DNA of 64,000 nucleotides, from contig RDYW01000036.1 of the NCBI GenBank assembly GCA_004293485.1, positions 1-64,000 of the forward strand, given 5' to 3'. This DNA is from Sphingobacteriales bacterium (lineage in GTDB: Bacteria > Bacteroidota > Bacteroidia > Sphingobacteriales > Sphingobacteriaceae). The position numbers and the translations under genes are program-made. Under the pieces are notes generated by a model, which worked only from the letters and a program-made list of their open reading frames with translations, had not been told where the DNA came from and did not search any database. Below, piece after piece: positions 17,670 to 27,561 of this stretch; position 1 is the stretch's first letter, and each line of letters opens with the position of its first letter.

Positions 17670-19724
17670 TTATCGTTTTTTTAGCACTATCATCGCCAAA
17701 GGGGGCAAATCAACCACGATTGAATGCGCTTTACCGTGTATGTTGTGTGCTTCGCTTATTTTATCTTGGTTGGCTACCTTGCCGCTTCCCCAGTATTCGG
17801 TACTGTCGGTATTAAATATTTCTTGCCATACACCAGCTTGTGTAACGCCAAAGCGGTAGTGCTGGCGTGGTACAGGCGTAAGGTTTATTGCTACCAGTAA
17901 ATCGTTATAAGCTTGGTTGCCTTTGCGGGCATATACCAGCACCGAATTTGCGCCATCGTTATTTACTATCCACTCAAAACCTGCGCTATCAAAACTTTTT
18001 TGGTATAAAGCTGGTTCGTTTTTATACAAAATATTTAGGTTTTTTACCAAATTGCTAACGCCTTTATGTGGGCTGTATTGTAGCAAATGCCAATCGAGCG
18101 ATTGCGCTAAATTCCACTCCGATGTTTGGGCAAATTCGCCACCCATAAACATTAATTTAGTACCAGGGTGGGTAAACATGTAGGCATACAAAGCCCTAAG
18201 GTTGGCAAATCGTTGCCATTCGTCGCCTGGCATTTTATACACCAATGATTGTTTACCATATACTACTTCATCATGCGAAAGGGGCAGCATAAAGTTTTCC
18301 GAAAAAGCGTAATTGGTGCTAAAAGTAATTTGGTTATGATGATAAAGCCTGTAAGCGGGGTTTTTTTCGAAATATTTTAAAGTATCGTTCATCCAACCCA
18401 TCATCCATTTTTGGCCAAAGCCCAAGCCGCCTAAATACGTTGGTTTGCTTACGCCTGTAAACGAGGTAGACTCTTCGGCTATGGTTTGTACACCATCGAA
18501 GTGTTTGTATATGGCTTCGTTAAATTCTTTTAAAAAACTAATGGCTTCTAAATTTTCTCGTCCACCAAATTGGTTGGGTTCCCATTCGCCATGTTTACGC
18601 GAATAATCGAGGTATAGCATTGAAGCCACAGCATCTACTCGTAAGGCATCGATATGGTAAAGTTCCATTAAAAACATAGCGTTTGAAATCAAAAAAGATT
18701 TTACTTCGCTGCGGCCATAATTAAATATGTAGGATTTCCAATCGGGATGAAAGCCTTTGCGCATATCGGCATGTTCGTATAGGTGTGTGCCATCAAAATT
18801 GTATAGGCCATGTGCATCGCCAGGGAAATGCGAGGGTACCCAATCAAATATTACGGCAATATCGTTTTTATGAAATTGCTCTATTAGGTACATTAAATCT
18901 TGCGGTGTGCCATACCTAGCCGTGGCGGCGTAGTAACCGGTAACTTGGTATCCCCAGCTGGGGTAATAGGGGTGCTCCATTAAAGGCATAAATTCTACGT
19001 GTGTAAAATTCATTTCTTTAACGTAAGGCACTAGTTTTTCGGCCATTTCGCGGTATCCAATAAAATCATCGGCGGCATCTAGGTTGCGGGCCCACGAGCC
19101 AAAGTGTACTTCATAAACCGACATAGGTTGGTTTAGTGCATTGGTTTTTTTTCGAGTTTCTAACCAGTTTTTATCATCCCATTCGTACCAAGTATCCCAT
19201 ACAATAGAGGCTGTTTTGGGTGCTTCTTCGCTTCTTAGGGCAAATGGATCGGCTTTTTCGAGTTTTTCGCCTGTGTTTGATTGGATAAAATATTTATACG
19301 TTTCGCCGTTTCCTACATGGGGTATAAAACCTTCCCAAATTCCGGATTCGTCCCATCTAACGCTTAATGAATGCGAACCTTTTTGCCATCCATTAAAATT
19401 ACCAATAACCGAAACATATTGGGCATTGGGCGCCCATACGGCAAAATAAGTGCCTGTAATGCCTAAATATTGCATTACATGGGCGCCCATTTTTTCGTAT
19501 AATTTATAGTGTTTGCCTTGCTTAAATAATGAAATATCGAAATCGGTAAACCTACTTAAATGCCATACCCTATTGTTTGGTAATGCTATTGGGCTGCTAG
19601 TGTTTTGTGGTGCGGTATCGGGTTTGGGCTTTTTGGCAACTGCTTTTTTTGCCATAGTTTTTTTTGGGGCAGCAGGTTTTGTTGCATTATCTGCCTTATT
19701 AAGAGCATTTTTTTTATTCATCAT
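17670..19724 (-). CDS. glgB: 1,4-alpha-glucan branching enzyme with K/A/P-rich N-terminal tail
   Basis: GH13: DWVPSHFPGDAHGL, DALRVDAVASMLYLDY, TIAEESTSF, LPLSHDEVVYGK. Confidence 0.96.
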   Translation of the reverse strand: MMNKKNALNKADNATKPAAPKKTMAKKAVAKKPKPDTAPQNTSSPIALPNNRVWHLSRFTDFDISLFKQGKHYKLYEKMGAHVMQYLGITGTYFAVWAPNAQYVSVIGNFNGWQKGSHSLSVRWDESGIWEGFIPHVGNGETYKYFIQSNTGEKLEKADPFALRSEEAPKTASIVWDTWYEWDDKNWLETRKKTNALNQPMSVYEVHFGSWARNLDAADDFIGYREMAEKLVPYVKEMNFTHVEFMPLMEHPYYPSWGYQVTGYYAATARYGTPQDLMYLIEQFHKNDIAVIFDWVPSHFPGDAHGLYNFDGTHLYEHADMRKGFHPDWKSYIFNYGRSEVKSFLISNAMFLMELYHIDALRVDAVASMLYLDYSRKHGEWEPNQFGGRENLEAISFLKEFNEAIYKHFDGVQTIAEESTSFTGVSKPTYLGGLGFGQKWMMGWMNDTLKYFEKNPAYRLYHHNQITFSTNYAFSENFMLPLSHDEVVYGKQSLVYKMPGDEWQRFANLRALYAYMFTHPGTKLMFMGGEFAQTSEWNLAQSLDWHLLQYSPHKGVSNLVKNLNILYKNEPALYQKSFDSAGFEWIVNNDGANSVLVYARKGNQAYNDLLVAINLTPVPRQHYRFGVTQAGVWQEIFNTDSTEYWGSGKVANQDKISEAHNIHGKAHSIVVDLPPLAMIVLKKR

Positions 19725-19823
19725 ATGTATATATGTAGGTTTTGGCTATAATTTTTAAATATATACTTTTTTATTAAGGATGCTATTTTAAAAAGCTAAA
19801 AATAAATTAGGACGTGAAAATAG

Positions 19824-19868
19824 TATACCGGGGTGGCGGTATAATCAAATAGGTAGTGGGCGCTACCT
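19824..19868. repeat. Two adjacent small hairpins upstream of glgB
   Basis: tataccg/cggtata (19824-19830/19837-19843) and aggtag/ctacct (19851-19856/19863-19868). Confidence 0.6.
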
Positions 19869-19964
19869 TTATTTATTAACAGATAGTGAGATAAATCAGA
19901 AATAAATAAAATTTTAAATGTTTTGTTTTAAAACAACTTTAAAAATTACAGAAAGTATATAAAA

Positions 19965-20150
19965 CTAGTTGGCTATGCGGTAGGTTGTGCGCATACAATT
20001 GGTGCATTTGTAATGCTTTAAATGTAACCAAGGGAATAAAATTTTAATAATTGCGGCTCTGGGTATTCTATGATCAAGCTCTTTTTTACACGCTTTACAT
20101 TTTAATTTTACATTGCTTGTAGGCTTATTTTTTTTTAAAACTAGTTTCAT
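19965..20150 (-). CDS. Small zinc-ribbon-like protein (61 aa)
   Basis: Two CxxC knuckles (KCKACKK ... KCTNCMR) in an isolated 61-aa ORF. Confidence 0.5.
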   Translation of the reverse strand: MKLVLKKNKPTSNVKLKCKACKKELDHRIPRAAIIKILFPWLHLKHYKCTNCMRTTYRIAN

Positions 20151-20445
20151 GTTGTAAAATTTTAAATTATTTTATAAATGTAATGCTAAGTTGTTAAATA
20201 ATTGTTATTTTTTCTATCAAAATTTGTATCATTTTTGCTACTTGACTTATTTTTAAAAAAAATTTGTTAATTATGGTTTATTTTTTGAATAAAATAAAAA
20301 AAAAGCGTTAAAAAAGCTTATTTTTTGATTATTTGCTATTTTTTATAGCGCAAATTTATTTATTTAAGTGCGAAACGGGTTAATGGTATTTTTGGTTTTA
20401 GAAAATAAACTAAAATTTTGCACCTTTTGAAGTATTAATCATAAA

Positions 20446-20488
20446 AAAAAGAATAAAACTTTACCTTCGGCAAAAATTTATTCTTTTT
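20446..20488. terminator. Bidirectional terminator-like hairpin
   Basis: Perfect 12-bp arms aaaaagaataaa (20446-20457) / tttattcttttt (20477-20488) with A-tract before and T-tract within the 3' arm. Confidence 0.45.
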
Positions 20489-20812
20489 CACAAAACGTAT
20501 TTTTTAAAAGCTTATTGAAAATAGGGCTTATCAAAATTTTTAATTTATTGGTGTTGTATGATTGATAATTAAAGTGTTACTTCATTTTTTTTGATATTTA
20601 ACTTAAGGGAAATTTTTATACAAGTATTTTGTTTCGGTTTTTAACATGCTTACATATTTTTTAATAAAAAGGTGCTTGGTAAACTACCTCTTTAAAAATA
20701 ATTTACCCTAAAATTTGTTCAGAATTATAGTGCTACCAATATTTTTTGGTACTAACAATACAACCTATAATGTAATTACAATAAGCGTTTAGGCAAATCG
20801 AAAAAACTATTT

Positions 20813-21577
20813 TTATAGATTTAAAAAATGGTTAAAAGTATCTCCACGTAAGCCTAAACGAATGGTTTCAAGGGGGATAACTTCGGCTGGGGCAATGTTT
20901 CCTAAGTTTACATTGGTGCCTATTAGTTCAATAAACCAAACTTGTTGTGTTTTTTGGGGGGCTTCCCAAATAATTTTTTCTTCGGGTATTTGGGTTAAAA
21001 TTTCATCAACTAAACCTTGGCGTACCTCGCCCGAATCGCGGTATATGCCTACATTTCCACTTTCGCGGGCTTCAGCAATAACTTTCCACGAACCAGCCTC
21101 TATTTCGGCTTTCATTAGCTCAATCCATTTGTAAGGGGCAAAAACTTTTTTCTCATCTTTTGAACCAACTTCAGATATTACTGTAAGTTGTGCGCTTAGT
21201 TTATGTATATATTCACATTTTTTATCGTGGGGTATTTCTATCGATCCATCTGATACTTCAACAAAATCCATCCCAAATTCGTCCAATACTTTTCGGTAAT
21301 CGTCAAATTGGTTTCTAATAATAAAGGCTTCAAACAAAGTTCCTCCAAAGTATACGGGTAAGCCAGCCTCTTTGTATAGTTTTAGTTTTTGTTTTAAATT
21401 GGGTGTAACGTAAGAAGTTGCCCAGCCTAGTTTTACGATATCAGTGTGCATACCGGCTACTTCAATAAAATCTTCAGCTTGGCGTAAGCTTAATCCCTTA
21501 TCCATTACCATGGTTAAGCCTTTTTCGCGAGGTTTTGCAGTTCGGTGTGGTATGTTATTTAATGTATAATTCATCAT
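20813..21577 (-). CDS. Phosphosulfolactate synthase (ComA) family protein
   Basis: KPREKGLTMVMDKGLS, DIVKLGWATSYV, YFGGTLFEAF, EVSDGSIEIP, IIWEAPQKTQQVWFIELIGTNVNLGNI. Confidence 0.85.
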   Translation of the reverse strand: MMNYTLNNIPHRTAKPREKGLTMVMDKGLSLRQAEDFIEVAGMHTDIVKLGWATSYVTPNLKQKLKLYKEAGLPVYFGGTLFEAFIIRNQFDDYRKVLDEFGMDFVEVSDGSIEIPHDKKCEYIHKLSAQLTVISEVGSKDEKKVFAPYKWIELMKAEIEAGSWKVIAEARESGNVGIYRDSGEVRQGLVDEILTQIPEEKIIWEAPQKTQQVWFIELIGTNVNLGNIAPAEVIPLETIRLGLRGDTFNHFLNL

Positions 21578-21620
21578 TGGTTTTGAAAAAAAATCATTGA
21601 TTGTTAAATGCTCTTTTTTA

Positions 21621-23024
21621 TTATTTCGTAAATTTATTAATTATATCAATAATAGCATGGTTATTGGCTAATTGGGGTAAATATTCGAACAACATAAAAT
21701 GCTTTTCGGGGTTGAATTGTATGGCTATTTGTAAGGTATTAAGTGCATTGTTATAATTGCCTTCGGCAAATAAGTACGCAACCAAGCGGTAATATAAATC
21801 GGCAGATTCGGGGTTATTTTTTATCCCTTCAGATATAATACCTATGGCTGCATCCATATTATTATGTTCAAACAAGATAGATGAATAATCTAGCCAAGCC
21901 TCAGTATCCAATGGGTTAAGTTCAACTACTTTTTCATATGCTTTTTCCGATTCGATTAAGTTTTCGAGTTTGTAATAGGTATCGGCTATTGCAAACCAAA
22001 AATCGGCATTGTTATCCTCAATATTTACAGCTTTTTTATAAAAATGGAGTGCTTCAAAATGGCGTTCCTCGAAATCTAAAGTTACGCCAATACCATACCA
22101 AGCATCAGCCATTTTTGGGTTCATTTTTACCGCTTTTTTGTAATATGAGCGGGCTTCGTCCATTTTCTCGAGTTTTTCGTAACATTCACCTACGGCGCAA
22201 TAGGTGTCGGCATTGGGTTGTTCGTACTCAAATGTTTGCTTATATACTTCAATGGCTTCGGCATATTTATCTAGCTGCACAAGGGCATTTCCTTTATTAA
22301 AGTGGGCAGAAGCAAAATTATCTTTAATCAATATGGCATAATCGTAAGCGTCTATTGCTTTATCGAAATAACAAAGTTTGTGGTAAGCGTTGCCTAAATT
22401 ATACCAAGCTGCATACGAATAAGGTTCGTTATCAATATATTGTTCGTAAAATTTTATGCTTTCGTCTTGTTTGTCTAAAATATCGTAACAAAACGCCAGT
22501 TCATAAAGGGCATCTTGGTTTTCCATATTTTTTTGGAGGCACAATTTTAAATATTTTATGGCTGTGTTATAATCGCCCATGTTTTCGTACACATAGGCTA
22601 TCTGCATAAGTACCTCATCGGCCGAATCGGCTAATTCTAATGCTTTAAGCAAGTTTTCGAGCGCTTTTTCGTGTTGTTCGAGGCTTTCGTACACATTGCC
22701 TCGTATCATAAAAATATCGGCTTCTGAGGGTTCTAATAACTCGGCTTTTTCTAAAGATGCAAATGCTTTATCAAGTTCGTTTGTAAATACATATAGCTGC
22801 GCCTGCTTAACCAAAAAAATGGCTGCGTAAGGGTGTTGCGAAACGGCATAATCAATTACTTGTAAGGCTTTCACAGGGTCGTTTTTATCCATATAAAAAT
22901 CAACAATGTTTTCAAAAGCCAAAGAATCAAAAAAGTATTGATCCTTGTTTCGAATCATTTCTTCGTACCGTTCAACCGAAAGTTTAGGGTCTTCGTTAAA
23001 ATCAAATTCAAACTCTTCTTCCAT
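21621..23024 (-). CDS. Tetratricopeptide repeat protein
   Basis: Many TPR units (e.g. AWYNLGNAYHKLCYFDKAIDAYDYAI). Confidence 0.93.
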   Translation of the reverse strand: MEEEFEFDFNEDPKLSVERYEEMIRNKDQYFFDSLAFENIVDFYMDKNDPVKALQVIDYAVSQHPYAAIFLVKQAQLYVFTNELDKAFASLEKAELLEPSEADIFMIRGNVYESLEQHEKALENLLKALELADSADEVLMQIAYVYENMGDYNTAIKYLKLCLQKNMENQDALYELAFCYDILDKQDESIKFYEQYIDNEPYSYAAWYNLGNAYHKLCYFDKAIDAYDYAILIKDNFASAHFNKGNALVQLDKYAEAIEVYKQTFEYEQPNADTYCAVGECYEKLEKMDEARSYYKKAVKMNPKMADAWYGIGVTLDFEERHFEALHFYKKAVNIEDNNADFWFAIADTYYKLENLIESEKAYEKVVELNPLDTEAWLDYSSILFEHNNMDAAIGIISEGIKNNPESADLYYRLVAYLFAEGNYNNALNTLQIAIQFNPEKHFMLFEYLPQLANNHAIIDIINKFTK

Positions 23025-23226
23025 AATGTAAGTTTAAGAAAACGAATAAAGCAACAATTATTTTAGATATTTTCATGGATATTAAATTGCCAAATACTGT
23101 TAAATTAATTTTTTTTGCCTAGTTTTTATTGTTTTTTTATCCACAATTACACACTTGTTTTTTTAATGTGTTGATTTATAGCGCAGTTATTACTATTGCT
23201 TTTTATGCTCGCAACAAAGCTTTCTT

Positions 23227-23270
23227 GTTGTAAAACTATAAATTATAATCAATTTGAAAGGTTTTACAAC
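23227..23270. repeat. Inverted repeat in the TPR-luxC-like intergenic gap
   Basis: gttgtaaaac (23227-23236) / gttttacaac (23261-23270), exact 10-bp arms. Confidence 0.6.
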
Positions 23271-23525
23271 GTTTAATTATCCTTGTTATAAAACTTTTAC
23301 ATTAAGCTTGTGCTACATCGCTTTAATTTAATACATGCAATTAAATTACGTTTCGCCGCATAAAATCATTAAAAGTTAAATGTAGTTGTGTTTTAGTGTT
23401 TATAACAGTTAGGCGCATTGGTTATATTTGCCATGTTACCGGTGTTGTATTATTTTTTTAGTGCTATTTTTTGCAATAATTTGATAGTTACCCGTTGTTA
23501 CTTAGCTTATCTAGTTGTAAAAATA

Positions 23526-24548
23526 TTAACCTAAACTAGCCAAAAATTGTAGGGTATTTACACCATCGGCATAATCGTTAATTTTAGGTTTTTGGCTTTC
23601 GCCGAAGTTTACTGCGGCTACTGGCGTATTTAAGTTTGCATGGCTTACTATCACTTGTAAGCTGTTTTGGTTTGCCATTATTTGCTTTTCAATATCGGCT
23701 AAATTATTATAGCTTTGGTGATACAAAACTGCCAATGGCGAACACAAAGCTTCGTTTGGGCTAAGTAATAAAAAGCCATTGTCTAAATGAGGTGTTTTGT
23801 TTACCAGATAAATAGATTTGTTATAATCGTAATTATTATGGTATTTGTGGTGGTTAATAATGGGATTATAACTTTCGATACTTTCGAAAAAGAAATTAAA
23901 ATCGTAGCCTTTGGGCACAAATAGTTTAGATACATTGCGGCAGCCTAAGCCATAATAGCTAAAAATATCTTCGCCCAATAGTTGCAATTCGTGGCAGGTT
24001 TCGTTTCCTGTAAGTACAGCTACAGCATTGCGGGCTTTGCGTATAATATGTGGCACCCTGCCAAAGTAATATTCGAAATATCGAGAAGTGTTATTGCTGC
24101 CTGTGGCAATTATGGCATCAAAGTTATCAAGTTTTAAAACAATTTTTACCATTGCTTTAAACCTAGGTTCGATGTAGAAAAGTTGGTTTAATACCGCTAT
24201 TAACAATTGGTTATCTTGCGACGATGGTTTTATAACTGCTTTATTACCAGTAGACAAAACACACAATACATCATGCAAACCCACCAAAGGTAAGTTGCCT
24301 GCCAATACCAAACCTATGGTATTTACTTTACTATTTTCGGGGTATGTTGCTAGCCAATTTTGTAAATCGGTATGGTTTAGCATGTTGCCTAATGCGGCTA
24401 CGGCTTTACTAACTTCGGCGGGTGTAAACCAAGCATTATAATTTTGGGCACTATGTATTACTTGGTTAAAAGCAGCGTTTGGCTTGCGTAAAAAATCCCC
24501 CAAAAGGGAAAAAGCCATTATTTTATCTTCTTTACTAAAATCGGACAT
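23526..24548 (-). CDS. Acyl-CoA reductase (LuxC-like)
   Basis: GLVLAGNLPLVGLHDVLCVLSTGNKAVIKPSSQD, IIATGSNNTSRYFEYYF, IIRKARNAVAVLTGNET, YYGLGCRNVSKL. Confidence 0.88.
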   Translation of the reverse strand: MSDFSKEDKIMAFSLLGDFLRKPNAAFNQVIHSAQNYNAWFTPAEVSKAVAALGNMLNHTDLQNWLATYPENSKVNTIGLVLAGNLPLVGLHDVLCVLSTGNKAVIKPSSQDNQLLIAVLNQLFYIEPRFKAMVKIVLKLDNFDAIIATGSNNTSRYFEYYFGRVPHIIRKARNAVAVLTGNETCHELQLLGEDIFSYYGLGCRNVSKLFVPKGYDFNFFFESIESYNPIINHHKYHNNYDYNKSIYLVNKTPHLDNGFLLLSPNEALCSPLAVLYHQSYNNLADIEKQIMANQNSLQVIVSHANLNTPVAAVNFGESQKPKINDYADGVNTLQFLASLG

Positions 24549-24578
24549 ATTTATAAAACCAACAAAATTAAATTATGT

Positions 24579-24586
24579 TATATTTG
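24579..24586 (+). promoter_or_regulatory. Candidate -7 box TATATTTG for the ferredoxin gene
   Basis: Exact TAnnTTTG match upstream of the ATG at 24641. Confidence 0.45.
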
Positions 24587-24640
24587 CAAAATTAACAACC
24601 GTACAAAGCTATGGTTATGTAGCATATATTTATAATAAAG

Positions 24641-24994
24641 ATGGCAATTAAAATTACCGACGAATGTATTAACTGTGGTGCTTGCGAGCCCGAATGCCCA
24701 AATAATGCAATTTACGATGCTGGGCAAGCTTGGAAATTTGCCGAAGGAACCGACCTTAAAGGCATTATTAATTTTGGTGATGGAAAAACTGCCGATGCCA
24801 ATGAAGCCCAAAAAGCTATATCTGATGAAGTATATTATATTGTTTCTGATAAATGTACTGAGTGTGTAGGCTTTCATGACGAACCTCAGTGCGCAGCCGT
24901 ATGCCCTGTAGATTGTTGTGTAGATGATGAAGATATTAGAGAAACCGAAGAACAACTATTGGCCAAAAAAGAGTGGTTACACCAAGAGGGTTAA
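24641..24994 (+). CDS. 4Fe-4S dicluster ferredoxin
   Basis: [12 protein letters not shown] and [22 protein letters not shown]. Confidence 0.93.
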   Translation: MAIKITDECINCGACEPECPNNAIYDAGQAWKFAEGTDLKGIINFGDGKTADANEAQKAISDEVYYIVSDKCTECVGFHDEPQCAAVCPVDCCVDDEDIRETEEQLLAKKEWLHQEG

Positions 24995-25069
24995 TTTTTT
25001 CACACTATATCTCTGTTTTTGTTTAAGGGTGGTTACCTTAGTTTTTTGTATACGCTAAAAAAGGCATAT

Positions 25070-25483
25070 CTACAAAAAACTTTTTAGCCCCAGTTCGTAG
25101 CTTTGTAAACCAAAACCAGTAATTATACCTTTACAATTTTTGGCCATCATACTGTGGTGCCTATACTCTTCTCGGGCATACACGTTTGATATATGTACTT
25201 CAATTACAGGTGTTTTAATGGCCGCAATAGCATCTGCAATGGCTACAGAGGTGTGGGTGTATGCGCCCGCATTCATCACAATACCATCAAACGTAAAACC
25301 AACTTGGTGCAATTGGTTAATAATTTCGCCTTCTACATTACTTTGAAAATAATGTAATGTAATGCCATGATATTTGGCTTTTAGTTCTTCGAAAAAAGAT
25401 TCGAAACCTTCGCTTCCGTAAATGCCGGGCTCACGCCTGCCTAGTAAGTTTAAGTTTGGGCCGTTTATTATTTGTATTTTCAT
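25070..25483 (-). CDS. aroQ: 3-dehydroquinate dehydratase, type II
   Basis: IINGPNLNLLGRREPGIYG, NAGAYTHTSVAIADA, EVHISNVYAREEYRHHS. Confidence 0.96.
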   Translation of the reverse strand: MKIQIINGPNLNLLGRREPGIYGSEGFESFFEELKAKYHGITLHYFQSNVEGEIINQLHQVGFTFDGIVMNAGAYTHTSVAIADAIAAIKTPVIEVHISNVYAREEYRHHSMMAKNCKGIITGFGLQSYELGLKSFL

Positions 25484-25668
25484 GTGATTAAATTTTTTAA
25501 ATTCATTAATTTTTTTAGATGTAAATAGAATTTAGTTTGTTTAACACATTATTGATGCACTAAATTGTTACAAATAAATATATAAAAGAAATTTTGGAAG
25601 GATTAACTAGGATATACTCTTATGTAAATCAAAAATCCTATATCAGTAATCAAATATTTTCTCTACCC

Positions 25669-26616
25669 TTATTTCTTCCCTCCAAATACTGAAAAATGTA
25701 CATATCGCTTTGGATTAGCCTTTACATCTATTAATAATTTATCCAAACTGCTTGATGAATTTTTAAGGTTATTGTACAAGGCATCATCATTTAATAATAA
25801 ACCAATTGAACCCTTACCTGTATTTATTTTATTTATAGCGGCATACAAATCGGCTACGGCTTTATTGGCATTATCTACTGTTTGTTTAAAATTAGCTTGT
25901 GCCACCTCGGTAGTTACGTTATCTAGGTTATTTAAAATGGAGGTAATTTGCTTATTGTTGTTTTTAAAATTACCCGAAATAGACTCTACATTGGCCAAAA
26001 TTGCATCTAATCTTACCGCTTCGGTACCTACAATATTATCTACTTTTTTGCTGGTAGCTTCTAAGTTTTGCAGGGTTTGGGCAATACTGTTAAAACTTTT
26101 ATCTACATTTTTTTGAAAATTAGGGTTTAAAATATTGTTTACCGCTTGCAACACCGAATCCAATCTATCAACAATTAATTCGGCTTTTTTTTGTAATGGT
26201 TGTACTTTATCCATCAAGTTTTGCTTTACTTTTGCGCTTAGCGTATCGCCATCGATGGCTAAAGTAGGGCTGTTTCCTAAGTCAAATACAATGGCTTTGC
26301 TGCCCAGTAAATCGGTACTTTCGAGCCTTGCTACGGTGTTTTTGGGTACTTTATACTCGGGGTTAACCATAAATTGTACCAATATTTGCCCGTTAGGCAA
26401 AAGGGTTAAATCTGATACTCTACCTATTTGATAGCCATTTACCAGTACAGGTTTTGATTTGGCTAGGCCATCTACTTTATCGTATTTGGCATAAAATTCG
26501 TTTTGGCTACTAAAAATATCGTTACCTTTTAAAAAATTATATCCTATAATAAATAAGGCAATAGCAAGGGCAGCTAGTATGCCAACTTTGGTTTCGTTAG
26601 AAATTTTAAACATCAT
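25669..26616 (-). CDS. MlaD/MCE family protein
   Basis: N-terminal TM plus MCE domain (YDKVDGLAKSKPVLVNGYQIGRVSDL). Confidence 0.9.
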   Translation of the reverse strand: MMFKISNETKVGILAALAIALFIIGYNFLKGNDIFSSQNEFYAKYDKVDGLAKSKPVLVNGYQIGRVSDLTLLPNGQILVQFMVNPEYKVPKNTVARLESTDLLGSKAIVFDLGNSPTLAIDGDTLSAKVKQNLMDKVQPLQKKAELIVDRLDSVLQAVNNILNPNFQKNVDKSFNSIAQTLQNLEATSKKVDNIVGTEAVRLDAILANVESISGNFKNNNKQITSILNNLDNVTTEVAQANFKQTVDNANKAVADLYAAINKINTGKGSIGLLLNDDALYNNLKNSSSSLDKLLIDVKANPKRYVHFSVFGGKK

Positions 26617-26630
26617 TTATATGGCTATTA

Positions 26631-27509
26631 TTATAATTCGATTTGTTTTTTGTAAGCTATGATTGCCGATACCAAGTTATCTACTATTTCGGCTTGCCCA
26701 GCATCAGAGTTTATAAATTCTTCTTCTTCGGGGTTGCTTATAAAGCCTATTTCGGTAAGTATAGCAGGCATACCCGCCCGTTGCAGTACGGCCAGTCCTT
26801 TTTCTTGCACACCTCGGTTAATGCGCCCGCTTTTAACATATTCATCTTGCACAAGCGATGCTAGCTTAATACTTTGGTCTCTAAAAGCGTTTTTCATTAG
26901 CGAAAACACGATGTAGCTTTCGGGGTCTTTAGGGTCAAACCCTTCATAGTTTTTTTTGTAATCTTTTTCTAGTAATATCGAAGCGTTTTCACGTATGGCG
27001 GCATCTTGTTCGCTCATCCTACCAAAACCGGCTACAAATGTTTCGGTGCCACGTGTTACGGGGTTGGGTATACTTCGGTAGCCATAAACAGGCTTGCCAC
27101 TATCGGTATATTTTATAACGTAGCGTTGCCTTACCAAAGGCATCGAATTACAATGTATGGATATAAATAAATCGGCTTTTTCTTTATTGGCTATGCCTAT
27201 GCGTTCGTATAATTTTACAAAAACATCGGTTTGGCGGGTAAATACTACCTTTACGTTAGGGATACGTTCTTCTATTGATTTTCCTAATTTTAATGCTACC
27301 GATAGGGCTACGTTTTTTTCTTTGGATATTGCCCCATGCGTGGCACCATCTTGCCCGCCATGGCCAGCATCAATTACTATCACTTTAATTTTGTTTCCCT
27401 CTGTTTTTATTTCCCTTGGTGGGATAATAGTATACGATGTTAAGCCAATACTAATAAGTAATAAAACAGATAAGCCAATTATAAACCTTTTTGATGTGGT
27501 AATTTTCAT
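26631..27509 (-). CDS. N-acetylmuramoyl-L-alanine amidase (Amidase_3)
   Basis: VIVIDAGHGGQDGA, SIHCNSM, AILTEIGFISNPEEE. Confidence 0.94.
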   Translation of the reverse strand: MKITTSKRFIIGLSVLLLISIGLTSYTIIPPREIKTEGNKIKVIVIDAGHGGQDGATHGAISKEKNVALSVALKLGKSIEERIPNVKVVFTRQTDVFVKLYERIGIANKEKADLFISIHCNSMPLVRQRYVIKYTDSGKPVYGYRSIPNPVTRGTETFVAGFGRMSEQDAAIRENASILLEKDYKKNYEGFDPKDPESYIVFSLMKNAFRDQSIKLASLVQDEYVKSGRINRGVQEKGLAVLQRAGMPAILTEIGFISNPEEEEFINSDAGQAEIVDNLVSAIIAYKKQIEL

Positions 27510-27517
27510 TAATTTTG
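27510..27517 (+). promoter_or_regulatory. Candidate -7 box TAATTTTG for the lptD-like gene
   Basis: Exact TAnnTTTG match, 45 nt before the start at 27562. Confidence 0.45.
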
Positions 27518-27561
27518 TACGTTTTTGGTTCTGTTAGCAAAAATACTATTCTTATTTAGAT

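Noticed and set aside
25669-26616. Complete Mla lipid transport system
   Set aside because: Only the MCE (MlaD-like) gene is here; no MlaE/MlaF genes are adjacent, so no system is claimed.
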